From Chryseolinea sp. H1M3-3 (GTDB taxonomy: Bacteria; Bacteroidota; Bacteroidia; Cytophagales; Cyclobacteriaceae), in the NCBI RefSeq assembly GCF_029360725.1, contig NZ_JARKMY010000009.1, positions 372,001 to 436,000 on the forward strand: 64,000 bases of DNA, read 5' to 3'. Of the stretch, positions 1 to 9,100 are shown piece after piece. How positions within the stretch are numbered: position 1 is the stretch's first letter; each line of letters starts with the position of its first letter. Made by a program: the position numbers and the translations under genes. Below the pieces are notes generated by a model. That model saw only the letters and a program-made list of their open reading frames with translations, was not told the DNA's origin and ran no database searches.

Positions 1-53
1 CCCGTATATTTCAGAAACGTTAAGATTAAAGCACTTTAAAGCATAAAGTACGA

Positions 54-90
54 AGCTGCGAACTAGGAGTTGCAACCTTGGTTCGCAGCT
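54..90. terminator. Hairpin beyond the HNH gene
   Basis: A perfect 10-bp inverted repeat (AGCTGCGAAC at 54-63, GTTCGCAGCT at 81-90) with a 17-nt loop lies 10 bp beyond the stop codon of the minus-strand HNH gene. No clean U-tract follows on that strand, so a role in termination or mRNA 3'-end protection is inferred from position and stem only. Confidence 0.35.
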
Positions 91-99
91 CCGGCCTTG

Positions 100-645
100 C
101 TAAATTTCCACGTGAGACCAGTTCTCACCTGTTTTGATTCGATGTACCTGCATATCGGTAATGCCGAATTGGCTTGCAATTGTTTTCAGCGTTGATTTGC
201 CGGCCTTCAATCTCTTTTTTATCATGCGCACCTGGCTTTCTTTGAGCTTTTGATTTCCAATGCGCTTCCGGTTCGGGTTAAGTGTAGCGTGTTTAAATTT
301 TTCTTCGTGCGTTACCCATTTCAGATTCTTATAAAAGTTGTCATCCTTGATGTAGTTGAGATGAATAACGAATTTATGTTTTGAACTTGGTTGCTTCACA
401 AAATGTTTTGCTACGAGGCGATGGATAAGAAAAGTATAGTTCTTGTCCTTAGAGCGTACGGCGATACCTGGATAGTTGGATATAGACCCATGTTTTAAAA
501 AATGTCCCTCCTCCGGTTTGGTGGTATAACTTATTACGCGGCCATAATTTGTTAACGCATAAGCATTTCCCTTCGGAGATTTCTTAATGGGAAGTAAAAC
601 ATATTTTTCCTTTGGAAGAAGCTTCAACTTTTTGATCACTGCCAT
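100..645 (-). CDS. Free-standing HNH-like/HTH protein (NUMOD4-type architecture)
   Basis: 181 aa. Residues about 20-60 resemble the NUMOD4-type N-terminal module. Residues about 74-113 match the HNH_3 layout: an HRLVAKHF helix, then a segment ending NLKWVT. The C-terminal 45 residues (SQVRMIKKRL...IASQFGITDMQVHRI) form a helix-turn-helix that probably binds DNA. In the HNH core the usual V-N-H-I-D-G is V-I-H-L-N-Y here: the central His and a later Asn remain, but the first Asn and the Asp are replaced. Nuclease activity may therefore be weak or lost. Family knowledge: similar proteins occur as homing endonucleases in phages and as chromosomal free-standing genes in Bacteroidota. No intron or mobile element is visible around it. 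It could be a domesticated DNA-binding regulator, but that is inference. Confidence 0.7.
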   Translation of the reverse strand: MAVIKKLKLLPKEKYVLLPIKKSPKGNAYALTNYGRVISYTTKPEEGHFLKHGSISNYPGIAVRSKDKNYTFLIHRLVAKHFVKQPSSKHKFVIHLNYIKDDNFYKNLKWVTHEEKFKHATLNPNRKRIGNQKLKESQVRMIKKRLKAGKSTLKTIASQFGITDMQVHRIKTGENWSHVEI

Positions 646-852
646 AGTAGTCTTTACTGCGTTAAAAATTATACTTATAAATCAAACTTTTTATAACCTC
701 GTCTTCAATGGAACAGGTCATAATAATAAATGTTTACCGAGGCACTGTTTATCCTGCCTCTTGACATTCAAAATAATATAAATGTGATTTGACTATACAA
801 CGTTCGAATTAGTGTAGTCGTTCTTTTTCTTAGGAAAAAGTCACTCGAAATT

Positions 853-1452
853 CTACACTGTATGTTGAACCTTTTCTGCTTTTAGCTGTACGCCAAAATC
901 ATCAAACTGTTTCAAATAATCCCTGACTTCCATTAAGGCAAAGCCCAGGAGATTTAGTCCGTTCCAAGTATAAGGATTTTTTGCAAACTTGGAGTCATTC
1001 GCCAGACCGATGCCCCAAATCTCATCGACCGGGTTCGCTTCCACTAATATTGATTCCCGCGTGTTCAACAAATATGCGCGTAGCTTTTTGTTTTGATGAA
1101 ACTTGTGAAAATTGCCTTCCTTGACGATCTCATATTTCCACTCGCTCCACTTCAATTCATCAAAGCCCTTAATCTTTTGGCAAAGTGCTCTTACATCCTC
1201 CGGCCTATCCGCTTGGATAATTTTCTTAAAAGCATCGCGATCGCCAAATAAATAAGCCTTTCGGGCCATCATCCAATGCCCCGCAGTTTTATAAACAATT
1301 TCATTTACGGAAAAAGGCGAATAGTACCATTGGCTCAACATAAACTCGCCAACGGGTTTTAGGCCTTTGTTCGTGTGTCCCCAAAAGAAAATATAGTCCA
1401 GGGATTCTCCATTATCAAACTTTTCGGTCAACCAACTGAGATGGTAACGCAT
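853..1452 (-). CDS. NADAR family protein (YbiA/RibX-like N-glycosidase)
   Basis: About 199 aa from the chosen ATG at 1452. The frame is open to 1527, but the extra 25 residues precede the family-typical beginning MRYHLSWLTEKF. Conserved blocks seen: FFWGHTNKG near the N-terminus, then FMLSQWYYSPF, AGHWMMARKAYLFGD, LCQKIKGFD and, near the C-terminus, VEANPVDEIWGIGL. These are hallmarks of the NADAR superfamily (COG3236). Characterised members hydrolyse N-glycosidic bonds in early riboflavin intermediates or ADP-ribosyl derivatives, giving a damage-control or repair role in the cytosol. No riboflavin gene or ADP-ribosyltransferase is adjacent, so the substrate cannot be told from context. The gene stands alone between other minus-strand orphans. 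Confidence 0.85.
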   Translation of the reverse strand: MRYHLSWLTEKFDNGESLDYIFFWGHTNKGLKPVGEFMLSQWYYSPFSVNEIVYKTAGHWMMARKAYLFGDRDAFKKIIQADRPEDVRALCQKIKGFDELKWSEWKYEIVKEGNFHKFHQNKKLRAYLLNTRESILVEANPVDEIWGIGLANDSKFAKNPYTWNGLNLLGFALMEVRDYLKQFDDFGVQLKAEKVQHTV

Positions 1453-1588
1453 GGGTAGAGCAAATATGCCCGAAGTTAATTCATAAAATGAAAAAACCTT
1501 TAATGGGGACTTATTAAATATTTTCAATCAACAAATTTTTGATAATTATATGCCGCGATCGATTGCGCTAAGACATAGGGTGGTGAAA

Positions 1589-1915
1589 TCACTTCTTTTT
1601 ATTCTTTAATGCTGCGCCGTTGTACGCAGTGCTTAAGGCGTCCAACATAAATTCTTTGGGAATTTTCTTAACCTCAAAGGTGGTCCAACCTTGAACCCCC
1701 CATTTATTGGGGGTAGGGTAAATAGAACTTTTATCATATAAGCAAAAGACAGATTGATCAACCGGCGTTAACTTCAGGTTTGCCGTTTGACTCGCTTCGT
1801 GTAACGTTGCAAAGATTCTTTTGCCGACAACCTTAAACGCCCTCCGGTCAAAATGAGGATTTTCTTCCGTGCCTGGAAAGGATAGGGCGAGCGTTGCAAA
1901 TTCCTGAATACTCAT
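1589..1915 (-). CDS. MmcQ/YjbR family protein
   Basis: About 108 aa from the ATG at 1915. The frame extends to 2032, but homologues begin close to MSIQEFATLALSFPGTEE. Diagnostic features are the early ALSFPGTEE motif, HFDRRAFKVVGKRIFATL, and the later strand/helix region WGVQGWTTFEVKKIP with an Ala/Leu helix at the C-terminus. This is the small alpha/beta YjbR (CyaY-like fold) family, often annotated as a DNA-binding protein although its biochemical role is not settled. It sits 136 bp upstream of the NADAR gene on the same strand, and nothing else suggests an operon. The C-terminus is a Lys-rich tail (KNKKK). Confidence 0.8.
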   Translation of the reverse strand: MSIQEFATLALSFPGTEENPHFDRRAFKVVGKRIFATLHEASQTANLKLTPVDQSVFCLYDKSSIYPTPNKWGVQGWTTFEVKKIPKEFMLDALSTAYNGAALKNKKK

Positions 1916-2136
1916 TTCATTTTTGAATAGAATGTCTATTAAAGCTACCAATTTTCCCCGAAATAATTGGAGGGAATAAACTTCGAAGAATTCAATAGAA
2001 TCCCGTAATACCCGTCCGGCTGACCTCGACAATGCTCGCGGGATATGCCAAACAAAATTTCAGGAACAATCGGATATCTTTTGATGAATTCTAATTTTAG
2101 CAGAACTTTCTTCTTTTAGCCGAAACTAACATTCAA

Positions 2137-2619
2137 ATGGTACCAAGAATCGAAATACTTCCCGTAAAAAAACTGATCGGAAAACGGATGACTATGTCAT
2201 TAGCCAACAATAAAACCGGAGAACTTTGGCGAAGCTTTATGACGCAGCGCAAAGAAATTCTAAATGTGATTGGTATTCAGTTATATTCTTTGCAGCAATT
2301 TCCTGATACGACTTATTTCGAGCATTTTAATCCTGACAACCTGTTTGAGAAATGGGCGGCCGTTGAAGTATCGGATTTTAATTTCGTACCTGAGGGAATG
2401 GAAACTTTTATACTCAAGTCGGGACTCTACGCAATCTTTTTACATCGAGGGGCGGCCAGCAGCGGGCCAAAGACATTCCAATACATTCATGCCAATTGGT
2501 TGCCGCAATCTGATTATGTGTTAGACAACAGGCCACATTTCGAATTATTAGGTGAAAAATATAAAAACGAAGACCCATCCTCCGAGGAAGAAATATGGAT
2601 TCCCATTAAACCGAAGTAA
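2137..2619 (+). CDS. GyrI-like / AraC effector-binding domain protein
   Basis: 160 aa with no DNA-binding domain. The sequence begins PRIEILPVKKLIGKRMTMS and carries the pattern of the GyrI-like small-molecule-binding fold (AraC_E_bind): a first strand, LWRSFM, a central FEKWAAVEV segment, then a strand containing LYAIFLHRG. It ends with an acidic segment and IWIPIKP. Stand-alone members bind hydrophobic or cationic small molecules, and some hydrolyse cyclopropanoid cytotoxins. This copy is complete and cytosolic. It is transcribed toward the DUF1801 gene 130 bp away. The ligand is unknown. Confidence 0.75.
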   Translation: MVPRIEILPVKKLIGKRMTMSLANNKTGELWRSFMTQRKEILNVIGIQLYSLQQFPDTTYFEHFNPDNLFEKWAAVEVSDFNFVPEGMETFILKSGLYAIFLHRGAASSGPKTFQYIHANWLPQSDYVLDNRPHFELLGEKYKNEDPSSEEEIWIPIKPK

Positions 2620-2749
2620 CCTGTGGACCAAGTTTCGCACGAAAAATACATCGTAAATCCCCTTCAAAATGCCGCCTTCACCCCCGTCAGCTTTAAACCC
2701 AAATGACTAGATTGACTTTCGTATTCCACCTCTAGTAATATTGCAAACT

Positions 2750-3109
2750 ATGAAAGATACAGTTGCTGAAAACATCGATCAATACATCTCCACGTTTCCT
2801 AAAGATGTTCAGAATAAGTTAAAGGAAATACGTGCTACGATTAAAAAAGCGGCGCCCAAAGCTGAAGAGACTATTAAATATGCGATGCCTACCTTCACGC
2901 TTAACGGGAACCTGATCCATTTCGCAGCTTATAAAAATCACATTGGGATTTATCCCGTACCTCGAGGTGATGAGAGATTCAAAAAAGAATTGTCGGCTTA
3001 TGATGGGAACAAAAGCACCTTAAAAATTCCATTGGATCAGCCGATACCCTTAACGCTAATTACCAAAGTAGTAAAGTATCAGGTGAAGAAGCAGTTAGAA
3101 AAAAAATAG
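2750..3109 (+). CDS. DUF1801 / iron-chaperone-like (YdhG) protein
   Basis: 119 aa from the ATG at 2750. A TTG three codons upstream is also in frame but less likely. Typical family elements are a first helix (VAENIDQYISTFP), then KLKEIRATIKKAAPKAEETIKYAMPTF, the LIHFAAYKNHIGIYP strand pair and a C-terminal helix LITKVVKYQVKKQLE. The fold resembles frataxin/YdhG. Bacillus YdhG (Fra) has been described as an intracellular iron chaperone, but most members are uncharacterised. The C-terminus has a Lys run, and downstream DNA is AT-rich. Confidence 0.8.
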   Translation: MKDTVAENIDQYISTFPKDVQNKLKEIRATIKKAAPKAEETIKYAMPTFTLNGNLIHFAAYKNHIGIYPVPRGDERFKKELSAYDGNKSTLKIPLDQPIPLTLITKVVKYQVKKQLEKK

Positions 3110-3145
3110 ATTAAATTTTTATCATTCTCTGGCACGATCATTATC

Positions 3146-3153
3146 TATATTTG
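3146..3153 (+). promoter_or_regulatory. Bacteroidota -7 box for the cyclase gene
   Basis: TATATTTG matches the Bacteroidota -7 consensus TAnnTTTG and lies 22 nt upstream of the ATG at 3176. I could not see a good TTG -33 element at the expected distance, so this is a single-box call. Confidence 0.35.
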
Positions 3154-3175
3154 CTTCAAAGCGCCCCATTACGTC

Positions 3176-4063
3176 ATGGACAAAAGAGTAAAATTTAATT
3201 TTGAAATCTATTTTACGAATGGTGGTAGCATAAAAGGAGAAGATTTTCGTCTTGATATTTCTGGAAATGACATTTCGGATAAGGAACTGGCTGACTACCT
3301 TGTAAAGGATCTCCGTTTATTAATGGTAGGTGAAACCCGAATTTTAAACAAGCAGGTTTTTGGGGAAAAGCATAAACGGAAATCAATCAATGCTACCTCT
3401 GGAAATCAGATGTTAATTGATTTGAGTCATACCATTGAACATGGTTTGATTACCTACAAAGGATTACCAGCGCCGATTGTTTGCGATTACCTAAGCCGTG
3501 AAGATTCGAAAAAATTCTATGCGCCCGGGACCGAATTTCAAATAGGAAAAATAGAAATGGTCACCAACACAGGTACATACATTGATTCTCCATTTCATCG
3601 CTTCGAACATGGTAAAGACCTTTCAGAAATTGCTTTGGAAAATTTCACCGATCTTGAAGCTACGGTTATTAGCGTTCCCTATACGGATACGTTAAAAGTT
3701 ACCAAAGAACATGTAAAGGGTTATGAAGTGAGAAATCGCGCTGTGCTAATTCACACCGGATGGGATGCATTTTGGAATACAGAAAAATATTATGAAAATC
3801 ATCCTTCTCTAACGCAAGACGCAGCTGAATATTTACGCGATTGTCATGTGAAATTGGTAGGTATCGACAGTCACAATATAGACGATACGAACGGCAAATC
3901 CAGACCCGTACATACAACACTCTTAGGAGCAGACATTTTAATTGTGGAACACCTTTGCAACCTTTCATTGCTACCCGCGGATGGTTTTACGTTTAGCGCC
4001 GTTCCTCCGAAGTTTAAAGGTGTAGGAACATTTCCCGTCAGGGCGCTGGCCAAGTTAAGGTGA
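3176..4063 (+). CDS. Cyclase-family (kynurenine formamidase-like) metal hydrolase with N-terminal extension
   Basis: 295 aa. Residues about 78-290 are a cyclase/KynB-type domain (PF04199): LIDLSHTIEHGLITYKGLP at the start, TGTYIDSPFHRF in the middle, then a helix-strand end with SRPVHTTLLGADILIVEHLCNL. Family members hydrolyse amide or cyclic bonds using a metal bound by HxGTHxDxPxH. Here that motif reads N131-TGT-Y135-ID137-SPFH141, so both early His ligands are replaced and only the Asp and final His stay. This places it in a variant subfamily, and activity as a formamidase is uncertain. The first ~70 residues (a Gly/Asp-rich strand module) are not part of the core fold and I do not recognise them. 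It is monocistronic. Confidence 0.75.
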   Translation: MDKRVKFNFEIYFTNGGSIKGEDFRLDISGNDISDKELADYLVKDLRLLMVGETRILNKQVFGEKHKRKSINATSGNQMLIDLSHTIEHGLITYKGLPAPIVCDYLSREDSKKFYAPGTEFQIGKIEMVTNTGTYIDSPFHRFEHGKDLSEIALENFTDLEATVISVPYTDTLKVTKEHVKGYEVRNRAVLIHTGWDAFWNTEKYYENHPSLTQDAAEYLRDCHVKLVGIDSHNIDDTNGKSRPVHTTLLGADILIVEHLCNLSLLPADGFTFSAVPPKFKGVGTFPVRALAKLR

Positions 4064-4155
4064 TACTGTTTATGTAATAACCTTGTCTGACGTAAATACG
4101 TTGAACACTGATCAAACGCCAGGTCATAAAGATTACCATCAAAAAAAAAATCACA

Positions 4156-4680
4156 GTGAACTTCAGCTTAGAAAAATCTATTCAAATTTTAGAGAGGACT
4201 CCGGAGGTTCTGTATCTGATGCTTTCAAATCTTTCGGATGATTGGACTACAAAAAACGAAGGCGACGGGACCTGGAGCGTTTACGATATCATCGGCCATC
4301 TCATTCACGGAGAGAAAACTGACTGGATGCCAAGGGCAGAAATTATTCTCTCGGAAAACGCAGATAAAGACTTTCAGCCATTCGACAGGTTCGCACAGTT
4401 TGAAGAAAGTAAGGGACAATCGTTACCTCAGCTTTTAGAAGAATTTAAGGACTTGCGAAAGAAAAACATTGATCAACTTCGGTCAAAAAAAGTCACTGAA
4501 CCAAAATTTGCATTGACAGGAATCCATCCGGCTTTCGGGGAAGTTACCCTGTCCCAGTTGCTTTCGACATGGGTTGTACATGACCTTAATCACATTGCTC
4601 AGATTAGTCGTGTAATGGCTAAGCAATACAAAACAGCTGTAGGTCCGTGGGTTGAATATCTCGGCATTCTAAAACAATGA
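4156..4680 (+). CDS. DinB-like four-helix-bundle protein
   Basis: 174 aa, start GTG at 4156. The first helix is followed by WSVYDIIGHLIHGEKTDW, and the last two helices carry TWVVHDLNHIAQISRVMA. The three His of the DinB/YfiT metal site are visible: one in the GHLIHGE region and two in HDLNH. Members are putative metal-dependent transferases, some using bacillithiol or mycothiol. No thiol-biosynthesis gene is nearby. The upstream 90 bp contain a run of A's before the GTG and no clear promoter. It converges on the MFS gene. Confidence 0.8.
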   Translation: MNFSLEKSIQILERTPEVLYLMLSNLSDDWTTKNEGDGTWSVYDIIGHLIHGEKTDWMPRAEIILSENADKDFQPFDRFAQFEESKGQSLPQLLEEFKDLRKKNIDQLRSKKVTEPKFALTGIHPAFGEVTLSQLLSTWVVHDLNHIAQISRVMAKQYKTAVGPWVEYLGILKQ

Positions 4681-4721
4681 GCAAAAAAAACGCTCGCGCC
4701 AGGTTAAGCTTGCTCTTTTGG

Positions 4722-4741
4722 TTGCCAAACGCCTTTGGCAA
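4722..4741. terminator. Hairpin between convergent genes
   Basis: TTGCCAAA (4722-4729), loop CGCC, TTTGGCAA (4734-4741): an 8-bp perfect stem between the ends of the DinB-like gene (+) and the MFS gene (-). No strict U-tract flanks it. A bidirectional terminator role is inferred from its position. Confidence 0.4.
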
Positions 4742-4789
4742 TAACCTTTATAGCGGTTTTACTTGCGAGAAAAAAAAACAATAATCCGA

Positions 4790-6025
4790 CTAATGTATTA
4801 TCGTTTCAGCTGACGCCTGTTGAACGGGAACCTCCATCAGAATCCGCTTGCGTCCAATAATCAGGATAAAGAATGAAACCAGTGAAGTGAACGCCATAAT
4901 GGCTGCAACGGGAAGGCTGCTTGTGGAATTAAATAAACCGACACCTGCCGACGACAATCCAGCTACGCCAATCTGAATAAACCCTAATAAAGCCGAAGCA
5001 CTGCCTACATTTTTTGAAAACGGTGCTAATGCGAGCGCTGTAGCATTCGGATTTGTTAGGCCCAGGCAGGTTAACGCAATAAAAAACATAACGATAGTGG
5101 CTTCCAATCCATACCAATTGTTTAACGCTCCAATCAAAAACAGCAAGCTCGTTAAAACAAGTGTGTACAAAGCAGCACTAAATATTCGTTCACTCGAATA
5201 CTTTTTGTTTATATAAATATTCAATTGACTGCCTCCGATAAATCCAATCGATAACAGCGCAAATATGCCTCCATACACCTGTGGTGTGACCTGAAAAATT
5301 TCCATAAAGATTACTGGCGAGCCTGCAACGTAGATAAACAACGATGCAAAGGCAAAAGCGCCAGAAAAACTGTAAGTATAAAACTGGGGATTTCTTAAAA
5401 TGGATAGAAACGTAAGGAGCATGGGTTTAGCTTTCAACGATACGTTTTCATCTGCGCTTTGAGCAGGTGGTAGAAAAAAAGCACTCACTATTAAGATAAG
5501 AAAGACAATTATTGCCAATACAATAAACACAGCTTGCCATCCCCACGCCGTTGCAATGAACCCTCCTATCGTCGGTGCAAGTAAAGGTGAGAGGCCGATT
5601 ACTAAAATTAGCAATGAGAAAATTTTGGCACTTTCACGAACAGGAAAGAAATCTCGCGCCATAGTCAGAGCTGCAACCCAGGCAACACAACCGCCTAGTG
5701 CCTGGAGAAAACGAAGCGCCACTAAGGCCTCAATACTTTGGGCTTGTGTGCAACCAATGCAGGTAATGATAAAAATCGTAAGTCCGACATATAGTGGCTT
5801 TTTTCTTCCAAAGCGATCCAATAACGGTCCATACATCATCTGTCCAATAGCCATACCGATGAAATAGCTTGTTACAGAAAGTGAAATGCGTGCGGGTGTA
5901 GTTCCGAAATCTTCTGCGATTTCTGAAAATGCCGGCAGATACATATCAATTGAAAAAGGAGTCACTGTTGACAATGCCCCCAGAATAAGAATGATTAAAG
6001 TGCGATTGGATTCGTTAGCCAGCAT
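4790..6025 (-). CDS. Bcr/CflA-type MFS drug exporter
   Basis: 411 aa from the ATG at 6025. The open frame to 6127 adds 34 polar residues that homologues lack. Twelve hydrophobic segments are visible. TM1 contains the Bcr/CflA signature STVTPFSIDMYLPAF, the loop between TM2 and TM3 is the MFS motif A version YGPLLDRFGRKKPLY, and motif C appears as LVIGLSPLLAPTIGGF. It would export drugs by proton antiport across the inner membrane. It begins 114 bp after the RND permease on the same strand and may be the last gene of that efflux operon, giving a second, single-membrane pump beside the tripartite one. Substrate is unknown. Confidence 0.85.
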   Translation of the reverse strand: MLANESNRTLIILILGALSTVTPFSIDMYLPAFSEIAEDFGTTPARISLSVTSYFIGMAIGQMMYGPLLDRFGRKKPLYVGLTIFIITCIGCTQAQSIEALVALRFLQALGGCVAWVAALTMARDFFPVRESAKIFSLLILVIGLSPLLAPTIGGFIATAWGWQAVFIVLAIIVFLILIVSAFFLPPAQSADENVSLKAKPMLLTFLSILRNPQFYTYSFSGAFAFASLFIYVAGSPVIFMEIFQVTPQVYGGIFALLSIGFIGGSQLNIYINKKYSSERIFSAALYTLVLTSLLFLIGALNNWYGLEATIVMFFIALTCLGLTNPNATALALAPFSKNVGSASALLGFIQIGVAGLSSAGVGLFNSTSSLPVAAIMAFTSLVSFFILIIGRKRILMEVPVQQASAETIIH

Positions 6026-6139
6026 GTGAAAAAAGTTGCATTTAGGGTCTTCGGTGGATGCTTTGATATTGTGCTTAAATGTACAGAAGAGCCATGGCGA
6101 GACACATTTGACCGATAATCGCCCCATGGCTTTATGCTA

Positions 6140-9100
6140 TTATTCCTTAAGCTGTGGTTGACCAGACAATTTCATCGAGAATTTAGTTATCAAAACAAAA
6201 AGTACAGGCACTACAAAAATGGCCAGCGAACTTGCTGCAATCATTCCACCGGCGACAGTCCAGCCGATGGTCTTGCGAGCTTCTGCTCCTGCACCTTCTG
6301 AAAACGCCAGCGGCATTACACCAAGGATAAAAGCAAGCGATGTCATGATGATCGGGCGCAAGCGCAATTGAACTGATTCCAAGGTGGCAGGAATGATTTC
6401 CATCCCGCGGTCTACACGTTCCTTAGCGAACTCTACAATCAAAATCGCATTTTTTGCAGCTAAACCGATCAGCGTTATCAGACCGATTTGAGCGTAAATA
6501 TTATTATTTAAACTGGGAATCAGTGTTAGGGTAAGGATGGACCCAAATGCACCAATGGGCACCGCAAATAAAACTGAAAATGGAACAGACCAGCTTTCGT
6601 AAAGTGCTGCGAGGAACAGAAAAACAAATACAATGGAAATCATGAATATCAGGCCCGTTGTATTTCCTGCTTTTTCTTCTTCGCGGCTCATCCCGCCAAA
6701 CTCATAACTATAGCCCGCTGGCAGTACCTCTGCTGCTACTTCCCGTAGTGCCTCAAGTGCCTGTCCACTGCTGAATCCAGGTTTTGCAGATCCAATAACT
6801 TCCGCCGACCGGTACAGATTAAAATGTGAAACGAGCGCCGGGGTTTCAACCACTTTACTTGTGATTAATGCACCCAATGGTACCATTCCACCCGAGCTGT
6901 TACGCACATGATATTTTCCAATATCACTAATGTCCTTTCTGTACATGGTGTCGGCTTGTGCTACAACCCTGAAGTTTCTGCCGTAAATATTAAAATCATT
7001 TACGTAGCTGCTACCAAGTAGCGTTGAGAGCGTGCTGTATGCTTCCGCAATGTTAACCCCCAGCTTTTTTGCTTTCTCCCGGTCGATGTCAACCTGGTAA
7101 CTAGGCGTCCTTGTTGAAAAGAACGAATAGGCAACAGCGATTTCAGGGCGTTGGTTAACTGCCGCTATAAATTTTCGCAATACTCCTTCAAACTGCCGGA
7201 TATCATCCGTACTTGTTGTTTGCTGCAGTTCAAAGGTGAAGCCCGACGAAGCACCAAGTCCTGGAATAGCCGGAGGAGCAATAACAAGAATACGCGCTTC
7301 TTTAATATCCGCTGTTCGCTTTTGAATTTCTGCCGTAATCATTGCAACGCTCTCTTTTTCTAAATCGCGATCGTCCCAATGTTTTAAAGTAATGAACAAT
7401 GTTCCGGCATTTGACTTATTGGAAAATGTCAGAATGTTCAATCCCGCTAGTCCTCCTACGACGCTCACGGCTGGTATCGCCTGCACCCGTTTTTGTAATT
7501 CTAACTGCATCTCAATGCTGCGTGTAGTAGATGTTCCCTCCGGCATTTCATAGGTGAGGAACAAACGTTTTTCATCTTCTGTCGGAATAAAGCCTGTTGG
7601 TTTCTGTTTAAACAAAAAGAAAAGGCCGACAAACAAACATACCATCATCACCAACACGTAAGGTGTTTTGCGAATCCAGGTATTAACACCGCGCGTATAG
7701 GAGTTCGTTACTTTGTCAAACCAGCTGTTAAATCGTTCATGGAAGCGATCTAGAAAATTCTTTTTTCCATTTTCGTTAGCAGGTTTTAACAAGAGCATGC
7801 TTAAGGCTGGTGTCAGTGATAATGCAACGAAAGCCGATATAATTACCGACACAGCAATTGTAATGGCGAATTGCTGGTACAATTTGCCTACGATACCAGG
7901 AACAAAACCCACCGGAACAAAAACGGCAGCCAGAATTAGCGCGATGGCAATAACGGGAGCGGATATTTCTTTCATCGCTTTGATCGTGGCATCTTTCGCT
8001 GAAAGTTTTCCATAGTCCATGTTGTGCTGAATCGCTTCAACAACCACGATGGCATCGTCTACCACTATACCAATGGAAAGAACGAATGCAAATAAGGTTA
8101 GTGTGTTAATTGTAAACCCGAACGGAATGAAAAAAATGAACGTACCAATCAACGACACGGGTATTGCCAAAACAGGAATTAACGTGGCTCGCCAGTTTTG
8201 AAGGAACAAGAATACGACAATGGTTACGAGTATCAGTGCTTCCACAAGCGTTAAGATCACTTCCTTAATCGAGACTTCTACGACCGATGTAGTCTCTAAT
8301 GGAATTAGAAAATCCACATCCTTTGGAAAACTTTTTCTCAGCTCTTCCAATGTGTTCATGACGCCGGCATTTGTCTCTAAGGCATTCGCTCCCGGAGCCA
8401 GATAGAGCAGCATGAATGCACTCCGTTTACCCATTACAAAAGGATTGTTGCCATAATTGAATTTCGCCAATTCAATACGTGCTATATCTTTTAGGTACAC
8501 CATGTTGCCCAACTGCGGATTCGTGCGTACAACAATATTTTCAAAATCTTCAACCTTGTTGAGCCTGCTATTGGTAAGCACATTGTACTCAAACACCTGC
8601 GCTTTCGGTTGAGGATTCCCGCCTATCGATCCAGCGGCAACTTGTATATTTTGTTCTGCTAAGGCCGCGTTGACTTCAGCCGGAGAAATTCCCAAACTGG
8701 CGAGCTTCTCAGGATTTAGCCAAACACGCATTCCGAAATCATCACCGACTGAAAAAATATCTCCAACGCCTTTCACCCGAAGTAGCTGATCTTTCAGATA
8801 GATGTTGGCAAAGTTTCCAAGAAAGGTTGCATCATGGGTGCCATTTGGTGAATATAAACCCAGTACCATGAAAATACTTGGATTACGTTTGCGCACTGTT
8901 AATCCAAGACGTCTCACAATCTCTGGTAACGTCGGTTCAGCTACGCTTACACGATTTTGAACATCGAGCGTCGCGATGTTGATATCCGTTCCGATGTCAA
9001 ACGTTACTGTAATACTACTGGCGCCACTGGCGGTACTGTTACTCGAAATGTAGGACATGCCTGGTGTGCCGTTCACTTGCGTTTCAATGGCCGTCGTTGT

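Noticed and set aside
587-781. 64-codon plus-strand frame at the left end
   Set aside because: Overlaps the start of the HNH gene and is AT-rich intergenic sequence with no support.
1453-1527. Extended N-terminus of the NADAR protein
   Set aside because: The 25 extra residues precede the family-typical start and look like translated upstream sequence.
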